NCBI GenBank assembly: GCA_040902845.1
Contig: JBBDWM010000034.1
Coordinates: 124,001 to 188,000, forward strand
Source: JALYNX01 sp040902845
Lineage (GTDB): Bacteria > Actinomycetota > Acidimicrobiia > Spongiisociales > ZC4RG35
DNA: 64,000 bases
Direction of reading: 5' to 3'
Of the stretch, positions 1-7,845 are shown piece after piece; position 1 is the first letter of the stretch, and each line of letters opens with the position of its first letter. Position numbers and translations under genes: made by a program. The notes under the pieces were generated by a model that was not told where the DNA came from, searched no databases, and saw nothing but the letters and a program-made list of their open reading frames with translations.

Positions 1-95
1 GCGTCGGCCATCCATTGGTGGTGAGAGCCGAGGTCGGCGAGTTCCGCCCAAACCCGACTGGGAGGCGCCGGGATCTCGATGATGAGCTGGTGCAT
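1..95 (-). CDS. SRPBCC (START/polyketide-cyclase-like) protein, 5' end only
   Basis: Reading the minus strand from an ATG at 95 gives MHQLIIEIPAPPSRVW followed by AELADLGSHHQWMADA, then the window ends. The pattern 'I.APP..VW..LADLGSHH.WM' is the usual N-terminus of SRPBCC ligand-binding proteins: first strand, then the helix carrying the VW pair. Only 31 full codons are present, so the ligand and role cannot be judged. It is divergent from the cysteine desulfurase gene, with 67 bases between the two chosen starts. No clear Shine-Dalgarno is seen, so the exact start is uncertain. Confidence 0.6.
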   Translation of the reverse strand, partial: MHQLIIEIPAPPSRVWAELADLGSHHQWMAD

Positions 96-162
96 GCGAG
101 AAGGGAGGGTAGGGGCCGTTCCTGACTCGAACAGCTCCCGCATCCTGCGAGAATTGCAGCCT

Positions 163-1296
163 GTGATCTATCTCGACCACGCCGCTACCACACCGATGCG
201 CCCCGGGGTTTGGGACGCCATGAGGCCCTATGCCGACATCGAGTTCGGCAACTCCTCGGGGATCCATGGGGTATCGCGGCGCGCCAAAAATGCCCTGGAG
301 GAGGCACGAGAGTCGATTGCCGGGGCAATAGGCGCCCACACCCTGGAGATCGTCTTCACCTCCGGTGGCACCGAGTCGGACAATCTCGCCATCAAAGGGG
401 CGGTGTTCAGCGAGGGACTCCGGCGAGGCGTGGTGACTGTGGCCACCGAGCACGAGGCGGTCCTCGAGACAGGGGACTTCCTGAGACGCATGGGCACGCC
501 AGTGACGGTGGTTGGGGTCGACGCCGAGGGGCGGGTCGATCCAGAGGAGTTGACGTCGGTCATCGACGAAAGCACCGCGGTCGTGTCGGTGATGCTCCTC
601 AACAACGAGACCGGCGCCATCCAGGACGTGGCGAGGATCGTTGACGCCGTCAAGACCCGCGATCCCGAGATCTTGGTCCACACCGACGCGGTCCAGGCGT
701 TCTCGTCTGAGCCAATCGACGTGGCGGTCTTGGGGGTGGATCTGATGTCATTGGCCGGCCATAAGTTCGGCGGCCCCAAGGGTGCCGGCATCCTCTACGT
801 TCGCGAGGGGACCGTCCTCGAGCCTATGCAGCACGGTGGAGGCCAGGAGCTGGGTCGTCGCTCCGGCACCCACGACGTGGGCAGGGCCGTGGGAATGGCC
901 ATGGCGATGGAAATGGCGCTCGTAGATCGGAAGGATTTCCGCACCCGAGTGGGCCAGCTCCGCGACGACTTCGAGAAGAGGCTGACGGCGGGGATCGAGG
1001 GCCTGGTGGTCAACACGCCGGAGAATCGCCGTTCACCCCATCATCTCAACGTCAGGTTCCCTGGGGTGCTCAACGAGACCCTGCTGATCCGGATGGACCT
1101 GGCAGGAGTGGCCGCCTCGGCGGGATCCGCATGCCAATCCGGTGCGTCGGAGGTCTCTCATGTCCTGGAGGCCATGGGCCTGACTCCCGGCCAGGCCCGG
1201 GAGAGCGTCCGTTTCAGCTTTGGCTGGCCGAGCACTATCGAGGAGGCCGAAGAAGCGGCCGAGATTGTGACCGACCTGGTGGGCGAGCTTCGATGA
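163..1296 (+). CDS. iscS: cysteine desulfurase (IscS/NifS family)
   Basis: PLP enzyme that removes sulfur from cysteine as an enzyme-bound persulfide for Fe-S clusters and tRNA thiolation. Using GTG 163 the protein is 377 residues and opens with VIYLDHAATTPMRPGV, the standard family N-terminus. An upstream in-frame ATG at 79 would add 28 unrelated residues and overlap the divergent SRPBCC gene, so it is rejected. Visible motifs: TSGGTESDN near residue 67, the PLP lysine K201 in SLAGHKFGGPKG, and the catalytic loop Cys C324 in SAGSACQSGASEVSHV. Its stop overlaps the mnmA start (ATGA). That fits a partnership in which this enzyme supplies sulfur to MnmA, the order also found in mycobacteria. 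Confidence 0.95.
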   Translation: MIYLDHAATTPMRPGVWDAMRPYADIEFGNSSGIHGVSRRAKNALEEARESIAGAIGAHTLEIVFTSGGTESDNLAIKGAVFSEGLRRGVVTVATEHEAVLETGDFLRRMGTPVTVVGVDAEGRVDPEELTSVIDESTAVVSVMLLNNETGAIQDVARIVDAVKTRDPEILVHTDAVQAFSSEPIDVAVLGVDLMSLAGHKFGGPKGAGILYVREGTVLEPMQHGGGQELGRRSGTHDVGRAVGMAMAMEMALVDRKDFRTRVGQLRDDFEKRLTAGIEGLVVNTPENRRSPHHLNVRFPGVLNETLLIRMDLAGVAASAGSACQSGASEVSHVLEAMGLTPGQARESVRFSFGWPSTIEEAEEAAEIVTDLVGELR

Positions 1297-2342
1297 GGGC
1301 GCTGGTGGCGATGTCAGGGGGTGTCGACTCCTCGGTGGCGGCCGCCTTGATGAGGGACGCCGGCCACGAGGTGGTCGGGGTGACTCTCAAGATGTGGTCG
1401 GGGCCAAATGGCGAGGCTCCAACCGCTGGCTGTTGCACCGTGTCCGACGCCGAGGATGCCCGCCGCGTCGCCGGTCAGCTCGACATCGCTTATTACGTGT
1501 TGGATTACACGAGCGAATTCCGGGATGGGGTGGTGGAGCGGTTCATCAGCGATTACGTCTCGGGGCGTACTCCCAACCCGTGCATCGAGTGCAATCGGAC
1601 GGTCAAGTTCGACCGTCTGCTCCGCCGTCTCGACGACTTCGAGAGTGACGTCCTGGTGACGGGGCATCACGCCAGAAGCCGCTACGACGGGGCCCAGTGG
1701 ACCCTGCACCGAGGGGCGGATCGGGCCAAAGACCAGTCCTACGTCCTGTCGATGCTCACCCAACGCGAGCTGGCCCGGGCCCGGTTTCCAGTCGGAGAGT
1801 TGACCAAGCCCGAGGTTCGGTCGATGGCGTCGGCGATGGGCCTGCGGACCGCCGAAAAGCCAGAGTCGATGGACATCTGTTTCGTGGGCCGACGCGACTA
1901 CCGGAGCTTCCTCGCCCACAACGCACCGGAAGCATTCGTGTCCGGCCCTCTGGTCGACACCGAGGGCCACGAGCTGGGGGCTCATGACGGAATTGCTGGG
2001 TTCACGGTTGGGCAGCGCCGGGGTCTCGGCGTAGCGGTGGGCGAGCCAAGGTTCGTGGTGCGTCTCGAGCCCGCCACCTCGACGGTGGTCCTCGGAGGGC
2101 GCGAGGAGCTTGGGGTTTCCGGAGTAGCGCTCTCCCAAATCGTCTGGGTCACCGATGACGCTGCCCCTGGTGAGGTCATGGCGCAATACCGGGCTCACGG
2201 CGACCCGGTGCCTGCGGTGTTGGAGGGCGATCGTCTGTTCTTCACCGACCTTCAGGAGGGAGTGGCTCCCGGTCAGACCGTGGCCTTCTATGACGGCGAC
2301 CGGGTGCTGGGCGGGGCGTTGATCGCCGGGACCTTCGTGTGA
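1293..2342 (+). CDS. mnmA: tRNA-specific 2-thiouridylase MnmA
   Basis: Makes 2-thiouridine at wobble U34 of Lys, Glu and Gln tRNAs from ATP and persulfide sulfur. The start is ATG 1293, overlapping the iscS stop by 4 bases; a longer frame reading back into iscS is not used. The 349-residue product has the PP-loop SGGVDSS at residues 8-14. It has both expected active-site cysteines, C97 in TPNPCIECN and C196 in SMDICFVGRRDY, so it should be catalytically competent. The C-terminal part (about 260-349) is the beta-barrel region of the family. Translational coupling with the cysteine desulfurase supports a sulfur relay between the two. Confidence 0.96.
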   Translation: MRALVAMSGGVDSSVAAALMRDAGHEVVGVTLKMWSGPNGEAPTAGCCTVSDAEDARRVAGQLDIAYYVLDYTSEFRDGVVERFISDYVSGRTPNPCIECNRTVKFDRLLRRLDDFESDVLVTGHHARSRYDGAQWTLHRGADRAKDQSYVLSMLTQRELARARFPVGELTKPEVRSMASAMGLRTAEKPESMDICFVGRRDYRSFLAHNAPEAFVSGPLVDTEGHELGAHDGIAGFTVGQRRGLGVAVGEPRFVVRLEPATSTVVLGGREELGVSGVALSQIVWVTDDAAPGEVMAQYRAHGDPVPAVLEGDRLFFTDLQEGVAPGQTVAFYDGDRVLGGALIAGTFV

Positions 2343-2367
2343 CAGGTCGTCGGTAACGTCAGCATCG

Positions 2368-4395
2368 ATGTCGGCCGACGCGTCCCGTATCGAGGAGCTC
2401 CGTTCACTGGTCAACGAGCATCTGTATCGCTATCACGTTCTTGACGATCCGACTGTCTCCGATGCCCAGTTCGACGCCCTGATTGCCGAACTGAACCTCC
2501 TCGAAGAGCAGAATCCGGAGCTGATCACAGCCGACAGCCCGACGCAGCGGGTCGGAGCCCCGGTTGGTGACCTGTTCAAGCCGGTGCGTCATCTCCGACC
2601 TCTGTTCTCCTTGGACAACGCCGCCTCACGGGAGGACCTCGAGACCTGGGAGCAGCGACTGGAGCGTCAGCTTGGCCGGCCCCCTGAGGGTTACGTTGCC
2701 GAGCTCAAAATCGACGGGCTGGCCGTGGTGCTCACCTATCGAGACGGGGTTCTGGCCACCGGTGCCACCAGGGGTGATGGGGTGACCGGCGAGGACATCA
2801 CCGCCAACCTTCGCACCATCAAGTCGGTTCCACTCAAGCTTCTCGACAAGAGCCCGCCGTCCACCCTCGAGGTCCGAGGCGAGGTGTACATGCCGGAAAC
2901 TGCCTTCGAAGAGCTCAACAGACGTCAGGCCGACGCCGGGGACCGGATGTTCGCCAACCCTCGTAACGCGGCCGCGGGATCTGTGCGACAGAAGGATCCG
3001 GCGATGACCGCTGCGCGCAACCTCGCAATCTGGGTGTATCAGCTTGGACTGGTGGAAGGTGGGCCAGTTTTCGAGTCCCATGCCCACACGATTCGCTATC
3101 TCCAGGAGGTGGGGTTCCGAACCAATCCTGCGAGTCAGGAGTTGGGGAGCATCGAAGCAGTGCTCGACTACGTGGCAAAGGCCGAGAAGGGACGTCACGA
3201 GACGGGTTATCAGACGGACGGCGTTGTGATCAAGGTCAACTCGCTGACCGAACAGGAGGCACTCGGATTCACCTCACGGGCGCCGAGATGGGCGATCGCC
3301 TACAAGTTCCCCGCTGAAGAGCAGGTCACCACCCTCAAAGACATTTGGATCAACATCGGCCGGACCGGCGCCGCCACCCCCTTTGCAGTTCTCGAGCCCG
3401 TGTTCGTTGGCGGCGCCACCGTCGGCCTTGCCACCCTGCACAACGAGGATCAGGTCGCCCTCAAAGACGTCCGTATCGGTGACCAGGTAATCGTCCGTCG
3501 GGCTGGTGACGTGATCCCCGAGGTCGTCGGCCCGGTCCTCGCCGCCCGCACCGGCAAGGAGAAGGTGTGGAAAATGCCTTCGAAATGCCCGTTCTGTGGC
3601 AACCCGATCGTGCGAATCGAAGGCGAGGCGGTGGCCCGGTGCACCGGCGGGTACACCTGCCCTTCACGGGTCCGGGAGTGGTTGTTCCATTTCGCCTCCC
3701 GGGGCGGGATGGACATCGAGCACATGGGGTACAAGACGATCGACCTCCTGCTCATCGAGGGGATGATCTCCGACCCGGCCGACATCTTCATCTTCGACCC
3801 TGACCAACTACTCGGTCGGGAAGGCTGGGGGGCGATCTCAGTGGCCAACCTGAAACGAGCTATCGAGGCGGCCAAGGACAGATCGGTTGCCCGGCTGTTG
3901 ACTGCACTCGGCATCCGTCATGTCGGCGGGACCGTGGCCCGGCTCCTGGTTCGCCATTTCGGTGGGCTGCCCGCCCTGATGGCCGCCGGCGAAGAGGAGA
4001 TCTCGAAGGTCGAGGGAATCGGCCCGGTCATCGCCCATGGTGTGGCGTCGTGGGCGGCCGACCCGGACAATCAGGCTTTGGTGGCCAAGCTGGGATCGAC
4101 CGGGGTCCGTCTCGAGGATGACGTCGATCGGAGCGTGTCCTCGGATCTGCTGGCAGGGGCCACCTTCGTGGTTTCAGGGACTGTCCCCGGGTTCAGCCGT
4201 GAGGAGGCCCAGGCTGCCATCGAGCAGCGAGGTGGGAAGGCCGCCGCGTCGGTCTCGGGCAAGACGACGGCGCTCATCGTCGGCGACTCGCCTGGGGCTT
4301 CCAAGTCGAAGAAGGCCGAGGAGCTGGGAATCCCGATCCTCGACGAGCAGGGCTTCAAGCGATTGCTCGATGAGGGGCTTTCCACTCTCGGATGA
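2368..4395 (+). CDS. ligA: NAD-dependent DNA ligase LigA
   Basis: Seals nicks during replication and repair using NAD+. The 675 residues match the family length of about 670-690. Domain order: N-terminal Ia region (YHVLDDPTVSDAQFD, residues 22-36), the adenylation lysine K114 in ELKIDG, an OB-fold, a four-cysteine zinc finger (CPFCG ... CTGG..TC, roughly residues 405-430), helix-hairpin-helix repeats (about 510-590) and a C-terminal BRCT domain (LAGATFVVSGTVPGFSREEA onward). It begins 25 bases after mnmA on the same strand and is probably co-transcribed. No good Shine-Dalgarno precedes the ATG. Confidence 0.97.
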   Translation: MSADASRIEELRSLVNEHLYRYHVLDDPTVSDAQFDALIAELNLLEEQNPELITADSPTQRVGAPVGDLFKPVRHLRPLFSLDNAASREDLETWEQRLERQLGRPPEGYVAELKIDGLAVVLTYRDGVLATGATRGDGVTGEDITANLRTIKSVPLKLLDKSPPSTLEVRGEVYMPETAFEELNRRQADAGDRMFANPRNAAAGSVRQKDPAMTAARNLAIWVYQLGLVEGGPVFESHAHTIRYLQEVGFRTNPASQELGSIEAVLDYVAKAEKGRHETGYQTDGVVIKVNSLTEQEALGFTSRAPRWAIAYKFPAEEQVTTLKDIWINIGRTGAATPFAVLEPVFVGGATVGLATLHNEDQVALKDVRIGDQVIVRRAGDVIPEVVGPVLAARTGKEKVWKMPSKCPFCGNPIVRIEGEAVARCTGGYTCPSRVREWLFHFASRGGMDIEHMGYKTIDLLLIEGMISDPADIFIFDPDQLLGREGWGAISVANLKRAIEAAKDRSVARLLTALGIRHVGGTVARLLVRHFGGLPALMAAGEEEISKVEGIGPVIAHGVASWAADPDNQALVAKLGSTGVRLEDDVDRSVSSDLLAGATFVVSGTVPGFSREEAQAAIEQRGGKAAASVSGKTTALIVGDSPGASKSKKAEELGIPILDEQGFKRLLDEGLSTLG

Positions 4396-4417
4396 GGTGC
4401 TCGGCTATGGAGGATGC

Positions 4418-4855
4418 ATGACAACGCAAGAAGAGGTCTTCGACAGTCCCGAAGGTTGGGTGGCCCGCCACATCCGCGAATATGTGCAAACGGACGGCCG
4501 AAAGGGCCACGAATGGCACAGGGGTGTTCCCTCGCTGCTGATCACCACACGTGGCCGGAAGACAGGCAAGCTGCGACGCACGGCCTTGATTTACGGTGAT
4601 GATGGCCCCCGCTACCTCCTAGTGGCATCGGATGGTGGTGCGGCCTCGAATCCGTCGTGGTATCTGAACCTGGTCGAGAATCCTGAGGTCGAGGTGCAGG
4701 TGCGGGCAGAGATCTTCACGGCACGAGCCCGCACCGCCGATGTCAACGAAAAGCCTCGTCTATGGCGGCTCATGGCTTCGATTTGGCCCGATTACGACAA
4801 GTACCAGGCCAGGACGAAACGGGACATCCCCGTGGTGATCCTGGAGCGGGTGTGA
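4418..4855 (+). CDS. deazaflavin-dependent nitroreductase-family protein (DUF385/Ddn-like)
   Basis: Small split-beta-barrel protein of the actinobacterial Ddn family, many members of which use cofactor F420. The 145-residue product carries the family segments SLLITTRGRKTGKLRRTAL and VASDGGAASNPSWYLNLVEN, followed by NPEVEVQV. The start ATG 4418 is preceded by GGAGG at 4409-4413. A longer reading through the ligA 3' end is rejected. It lies 22 bases after ligA. The substrate is unknown, and F420 use is inferred from the family rather than visible here. Confidence 0.85.
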   Translation: MTTQEEVFDSPEGWVARHIREYVQTDGRKGHEWHRGVPSLLITTRGRKTGKLRRTALIYGDDGPRYLLVASDGGAASNPSWYLNLVENPEVEVQVRAEIFTARARTADVNEKPRLWRLMASIWPDYDKYQARTKRDIPVVILERV

Positions 4856-4923
4856 CCGGACCCGTCGGGCGACAACCCGGTTCATAACCCGAAAGTCGCG
4901 GGTTGAAATCCACCCCCACCGGC
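4850..4923 (+). other. decayed tRNA-Met-like 3' half (CAT anticodon loop)
   Basis: The stretch TTCATAACCCGAAAGTCGCG (from 4881) continues with GGTTGAAATCC. It has the spacing of a tRNA 3' half: a 7-base anticodon loop TTCATAA with CAT at 34-36, a 5-base variable region, and a T-loop-like TTGAAAT. The anticodon and T stems hold only partial pairing, T-loop position 56 is G instead of C, and no convincing D-arm or acceptor 5' strand exists upstream. It reads as a remnant of a Met tRNA gene, for instance left by recombination at a tRNA 3' end. It could also be coincidence, and it is not a functional tRNA. Confidence 0.4.
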
Positions 4924-4991
4924 GAGCTTTGATTGGGTCCTAGGGGGGGAATGCAAGTGATTCTGCGCGAGGGGCCAACGCCAGTACATGT

Positions 4992-5063
4992 GTCGGATCG
5001 GCGCGTGCGTGATCGAGCAGTTGGTGCTGCAGATGCGCACATCGAACAGCACGCTGATCCGAC
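4992..5063 (+). promoter_or_regulatory. nested inverted repeats in the hemA leader
   Basis: GTCGGATC at 4992-4999 is perfectly complementary to GATCCGAC at 5056-5063. Inside it, GTGCTG (5024-5029) pairs with CAGCAC (5047-5052). GTGCG (5005-5009) can alternatively pair with CGCAC (5036-5040). No convincing protein is encoded in the 299 bases between the Ddn-like gene and hemA. The nested and partly competing pairings suggest a structured RNA in the heme operon 5' UTR, but this is inference from pairing alone. Confidence 0.4.
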
Positions 5064-5101
5064 CAACCTTCGTATTGATTCCGACTGGCTGTCGAGCGGT
5101 G

Positions 5102-5140
5102 CCCGATCGTAGGTTGCAGGTCCATCTGGCAACGATCGGG
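5102..5140 (+). promoter_or_regulatory. SD-overlapping hairpin upstream of hemA
   Basis: CCCGATCGT (5102-5110) and ACGATCGGG (5132-5140) form a perfect 9-bp inverted repeat. TTGC/GCAA inside the loop can extend the stem past a bulge. The 3' arm ends in the GGG that begins the hemA Shine-Dalgarno GGGAGGA (5138-5144), 10 bases before the GTG start. When folded, the stem would cover part of the ribosome site. This could allow translational control of the whole coupled heme operon. No ligand or regulator is evident. Confidence 0.5.
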
Positions 5141-5154
5141 AGGACCGCGACCAC

Positions 5155-6318
5155 GTGCTGCGCTTGACCAGCTTGTCCTTTGCTCATCCGGCGGTTCTAT
5201 CCGACCTCCGCGCCAAGTTGTCTCTGCCGGGGCCCGTCCTTCATCACGCCCACGGCCGTCTCCGCTCCAAAGGCCATCAGGTCTTTCTGTTGTCTACGTG
5301 TTTGCGTGTGGAGATCGTCTGGACTGCGGGTCCGGAGTCAACGTCCGACATCGTGGCGTGCCTATATGGGAACGGATCACTTTCGGACCTTGGAGCGGTT
5401 CGATCCGACGAGGCCGCCTTTGTGCACCTGTGCCGGGTTGCGGCCGGACTGGATTCGCCTTTGATCGGCGAACCGGAGGTCCTCGCCCAGTTTCGACAGG
5501 CGGTGTCGGTGTGTCAGGAGGTTTCCGGATCGTTGGGAGGCCTGGGAAGGGTGTTGGAAGCGGCGATCGGAATCGGACGGAACACCCGCCGACTGTTGGG
5601 CGACGCGCCTCGTGGCTCGTTGGCGGCGCTGGCTGCGAGCGCCGCGGCGCCGTTCGGGCGGGTGGCGATCCTGGGCGCCGGGGCGATGGCCCGTGCGGCT
5701 GTCGAGCGTCTTGATGGCGTCGAGGTGACGATCTTCGCCCGTCGGGCGGGAAACGTCGCAGGTCACGAGACTCTCGCCTGGGAGGCGGCAGCGGGGGCGC
5801 TCGCCACCTACCCGGTTGTGATTTCAACGGTACCGGGCAAGGTTCGCATGTTCACCGACGATGTCATCGCCCGTGCCTTTGCCTTTCGCAGGGAGCCTTT
5901 GCTGTTGATCGACTTGGGTATGCCGCCGGGGTTCACTCGACCGGAAGCGGGTGGTTCGGTCCACTATTTGGGGGTGGATGAGGTGGCGCTATCGGTGAAC
6001 ACCCGACCATCGGTCGAGGCGGAGGAAAGCGTGCTGAGGGGAGCGGCCGCGGCTTGGCGCCGGCTTTCTGCTCCGGATCGGGTGGGCGCGGTGATTGCGG
6101 CGATGATGGAGCAGGCAGAAACGGCGGTGTCCGAGGAGGTGCAACGTTTCGCCAACCGGTTGTCGGGGGCCGACGATCCCGAACGGGTCCTGAGGCAACT
6201 TGCCCACACCGTCGCCCGCCGAGTTCTGCATCCTCCGATCTCCTTCATCGGCTCGACCGAACGGGGTGTCGAAGTGGTCGAGGTGCTGGCCGAGGCGTTT
6301 GGAATTGACCATGAATGA
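5155..6318 (+). CDS. hemA: glutamyl-tRNA reductase HemA
   Basis: First committed step of the C5 heme pathway: NADPH reduction of glutamyl-tRNA(Glu) to glutamate-1-semialdehyde. The start is GTG 5155, with GGGAGGA at 5138-5144. At 387 residues it is shorter than the usual 410-450, the shortening being mainly towards the C-terminal dimerisation helices. Visible: catalytic C49 in LLSTCLRVE, the segment SPLIGEPEVLAQFRQA (tRNA/glutamate site), and the Rossmann motif VAILGAGAMARAAV. It is fairly divergent but has all key residues. It overlaps hemC by 8 bases and heads the operon. Confidence 0.93.
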   Translation: MLRLTSLSFAHPAVLSDLRAKLSLPGPVLHHAHGRLRSKGHQVFLLSTCLRVEIVWTAGPESTSDIVACLYGNGSLSDLGAVRSDEAAFVHLCRVAAGLDSPLIGEPEVLAQFRQAVSVCQEVSGSLGGLGRVLEAAIGIGRNTRRLLGDAPRGSLAALAASAAAPFGRVAILGAGAMARAAVERLDGVEVTIFARRAGNVAGHETLAWEAAAGALATYPVVISTVPGKVRMFTDDVIARAFAFRREPLLLIDLGMPPGFTRPEAGGSVHYLGVDEVALSVNTRPSVEAEESVLRGAAAAWRRLSAPDRVGAVIAAMMEQAETAVSEEVQRFANRLSGADDPERVLRQLAHTVARRVLHPPISFIGSTERGVEVVEVLAEAFGIDHE

Positions 6319-7171
6319 GGTGCGGATCGCCACCCGCCGATCGGTTTTGGCGCTGGCCCAGGCCGGTCGGGTTGCCGATTTGCTGCGAGCGGCCGATCCG
6401 AGCCTGTTGGTGCGTTTGGTCGAGGTTTCCACCTCGGGGGACCGCGACCAGGAAGGTGCGATTGCCGAACTGAGCGAGGTGGGAGCTTTTGTCCGCTTGG
6501 TGCAAGACGCAGTCACCGACGGGAGGGCCGACCTGGCGGTTCACTCTCTGAAGGATCTCCCCGTCTGGGGGCCAGAGGAGTTGGTGCTCGCCGCCTTCCC
6601 GGAGCGAGGGTCCCCCTTCGACGTGCTGGTGGGGTCGTTACTCGACGAGCTGCCTTCGGGAGGGTTGGTCGGCACCGGCAGCCCCCGTCGCGTGGCACAG
6701 CTGTTGGAGTTACGGTCCGATCTGCGGACCATAGAGCTGCGTGGCAACGTCGATACGCGGCTTCGAAAGGTGGCCCGTGGCGAGGTGGATGCAGCGGTGC
6801 TGGCCGAGGCAGGGCTCGATCGGTTGGGAAGGTCCGAGCTGATCACCCAACGTCTCGATTTGGCGCAGATGGTGCCAGCGCCGGGCCAGGGGGCCCTCGC
6901 GGTCGAAGCTCGTGCCTCGAGTGATTTCGCTGATCTGGCCGAAATCATCGATGACAGTTCGCTCCGGATCCTCCTGTCGGCCGAGCGCCTCTTGCTGGCC
7001 GAGACCGGCGCTGGCTGCCGGTCGGCGCTGGGGGCGCATGCCACCTGGCAGGACGAGGAGATCAGGCTCGAAGCCTTCGTCGCCGATGAGCGGGGCCGGC
7101 GCCGAACAGTCGTCTTCGGTGAATCCCCCGAAGCAGTGGTGGCGGAGGCGCGAAAGGAGCTGAGGCTTTGA
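6311..7171 (+). CDS. hemC: porphobilinogen deaminase HemC
   Basis: Joins four porphobilinogens into hydroxymethylbilane. The start is ATG 6311, inside the hemA 3' end (8-base overlap), giving 286 residues, a little under the usual 300-315. N-terminal IATRRSVLALAQA is the family signature. LAVHSLKDLP holds the conserved K81 and D82. GTGSPRR and RGNVDTRL are substrate-binding loops. C236 in TGAGCRSALGAHA is the attachment point of the dipyrromethane cofactor. It is translationally coupled at both ends. Confidence 0.96.
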   Translation: MNEVRIATRRSVLALAQAGRVADLLRAADPSLLVRLVEVSTSGDRDQEGAIAELSEVGAFVRLVQDAVTDGRADLAVHSLKDLPVWGPEELVLAAFPERGSPFDVLVGSLLDELPSGGLVGTGSPRRVAQLLELRSDLRTIELRGNVDTRLRKVARGEVDAAVLAEAGLDRLGRSELITQRLDLAQMVPAPGQGALAVEARASSDFADLAEIIDDSSLRILLSAERLLLAETGAGCRSALGAHATWQDEEIRLEAFVADERGRRRTVVFGESPEAVVAEARKELRL

Positions 7172-7845
7172 TCTGGGTGGCGATAACCACCGATCGTTTT
7201 GAAGGGGTGGCCCCTGCGTTTCGCCGGCTTGGGCTCGACCCGGTCTGGTTGCCGTGCATCCGGGTCGAGCCGGCCCCCGCCCCAGAGCTCACCCGAGCCC
7301 GTGAGGCGGCGTCCTTGGCCGAACTTCTATTGATCAGCTCGGTCCGGACTGTCGACCTGCTGTGGCCTAACGGTTCGATGCCGGCGGTGGAGGTGGCGGC
7401 GGTGGGTGAGAGCACGGCCGCCGCCGTAGTGGCCCGGGGCGGACGGGTAGTTGTGTCAGGAAGGTCGGGGCTGGCCGAGCTGGCAAATCAGGCGTCCGAC
7501 CGTCTCGCTTCTTGCCGGGTCGTGTTTCCACATGCCGTCGGCTCGGATCCGGTGGCTATGGAAACGCTCAGAGAGCAAGCAACCGACCTCCGAGAGTTTG
7601 AGGTTTACCGGACGGTTCCGGTGGCTCCAGAGTCCACCGAGGTGCGGGCCGTCGCTTTCGCCTCCCCATCGGCGGTGAAGGGATGGCTTCTGTCCCGCGA
7701 TTTCGAGGGCCTGGTGGTTGGAGTGATCGGTCCGACGACTTGGGAGGCGGTGGCGCGCGAACGGCCGCCTGAAGTTGTAGCCCCCCAACCTTCTCACCAA
7801 GCCCTGGCCCGAGCTCTGGCGTCCTATCTGGAGGTAGCCGTATGA
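7168..7845 (+). CDS. hemD: uroporphyrinogen-III synthase HemD
   Basis: Cyclises hydroxymethylbilane with inversion of ring D to uroporphyrinogen III. The 225-residue product begins at TTG 7168, overlapping the hemC stop (TTGA). HemD sequences are poorly conserved. Support comes from the two-lobe layout, the segment ELLLISSVRTVDLLWP, the TDLREFEVYRT motif near residue 145, AFASPSAVKGWL near 170 and VIGPTTWEA near 190, all typical of the family. Its position between hemC and hemB makes the assignment secure. Confidence 0.92.
   Translation: MIWVAITTDRFEGVAPAFRRLGLDPVWLPCIRVEPAPAPELTRAREAASLAELLLISSVRTVDLLWPNGSMPAVEVAAVGESTAAAVVARGGRVVVSGRSGLAELANQASDRLASCRVVFPHAVGSDPVAMETLREQATDLREFEVYRTVPVAPESTEVRAVAFASPSAVKGWLLSRDFEGLVVGVIGPTTWEAVARERPPEVVAPQPSHQALARALASYLEVAV

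Noticed and set aside
1314..2414. Long open frame on the minus strand across mnmA
   Set aside because: Lies fully opposite a strongly conserved mnmA; its protein has no recognisable motif and is explained by high-GC antisense codon bias.
4850..4923. Functional tRNA-Met gene
   Set aside because: No D-arm or matching acceptor strand upstream; stems are mismatched and T-loop C56 is G. Kept only as a remnant.
4770..5187. Minus-strand open frames covering the hemA leader
   Set aside because: Low-complexity Arg/Ser/Pro-rich translations without start context; the inverted repeats explain the region better.
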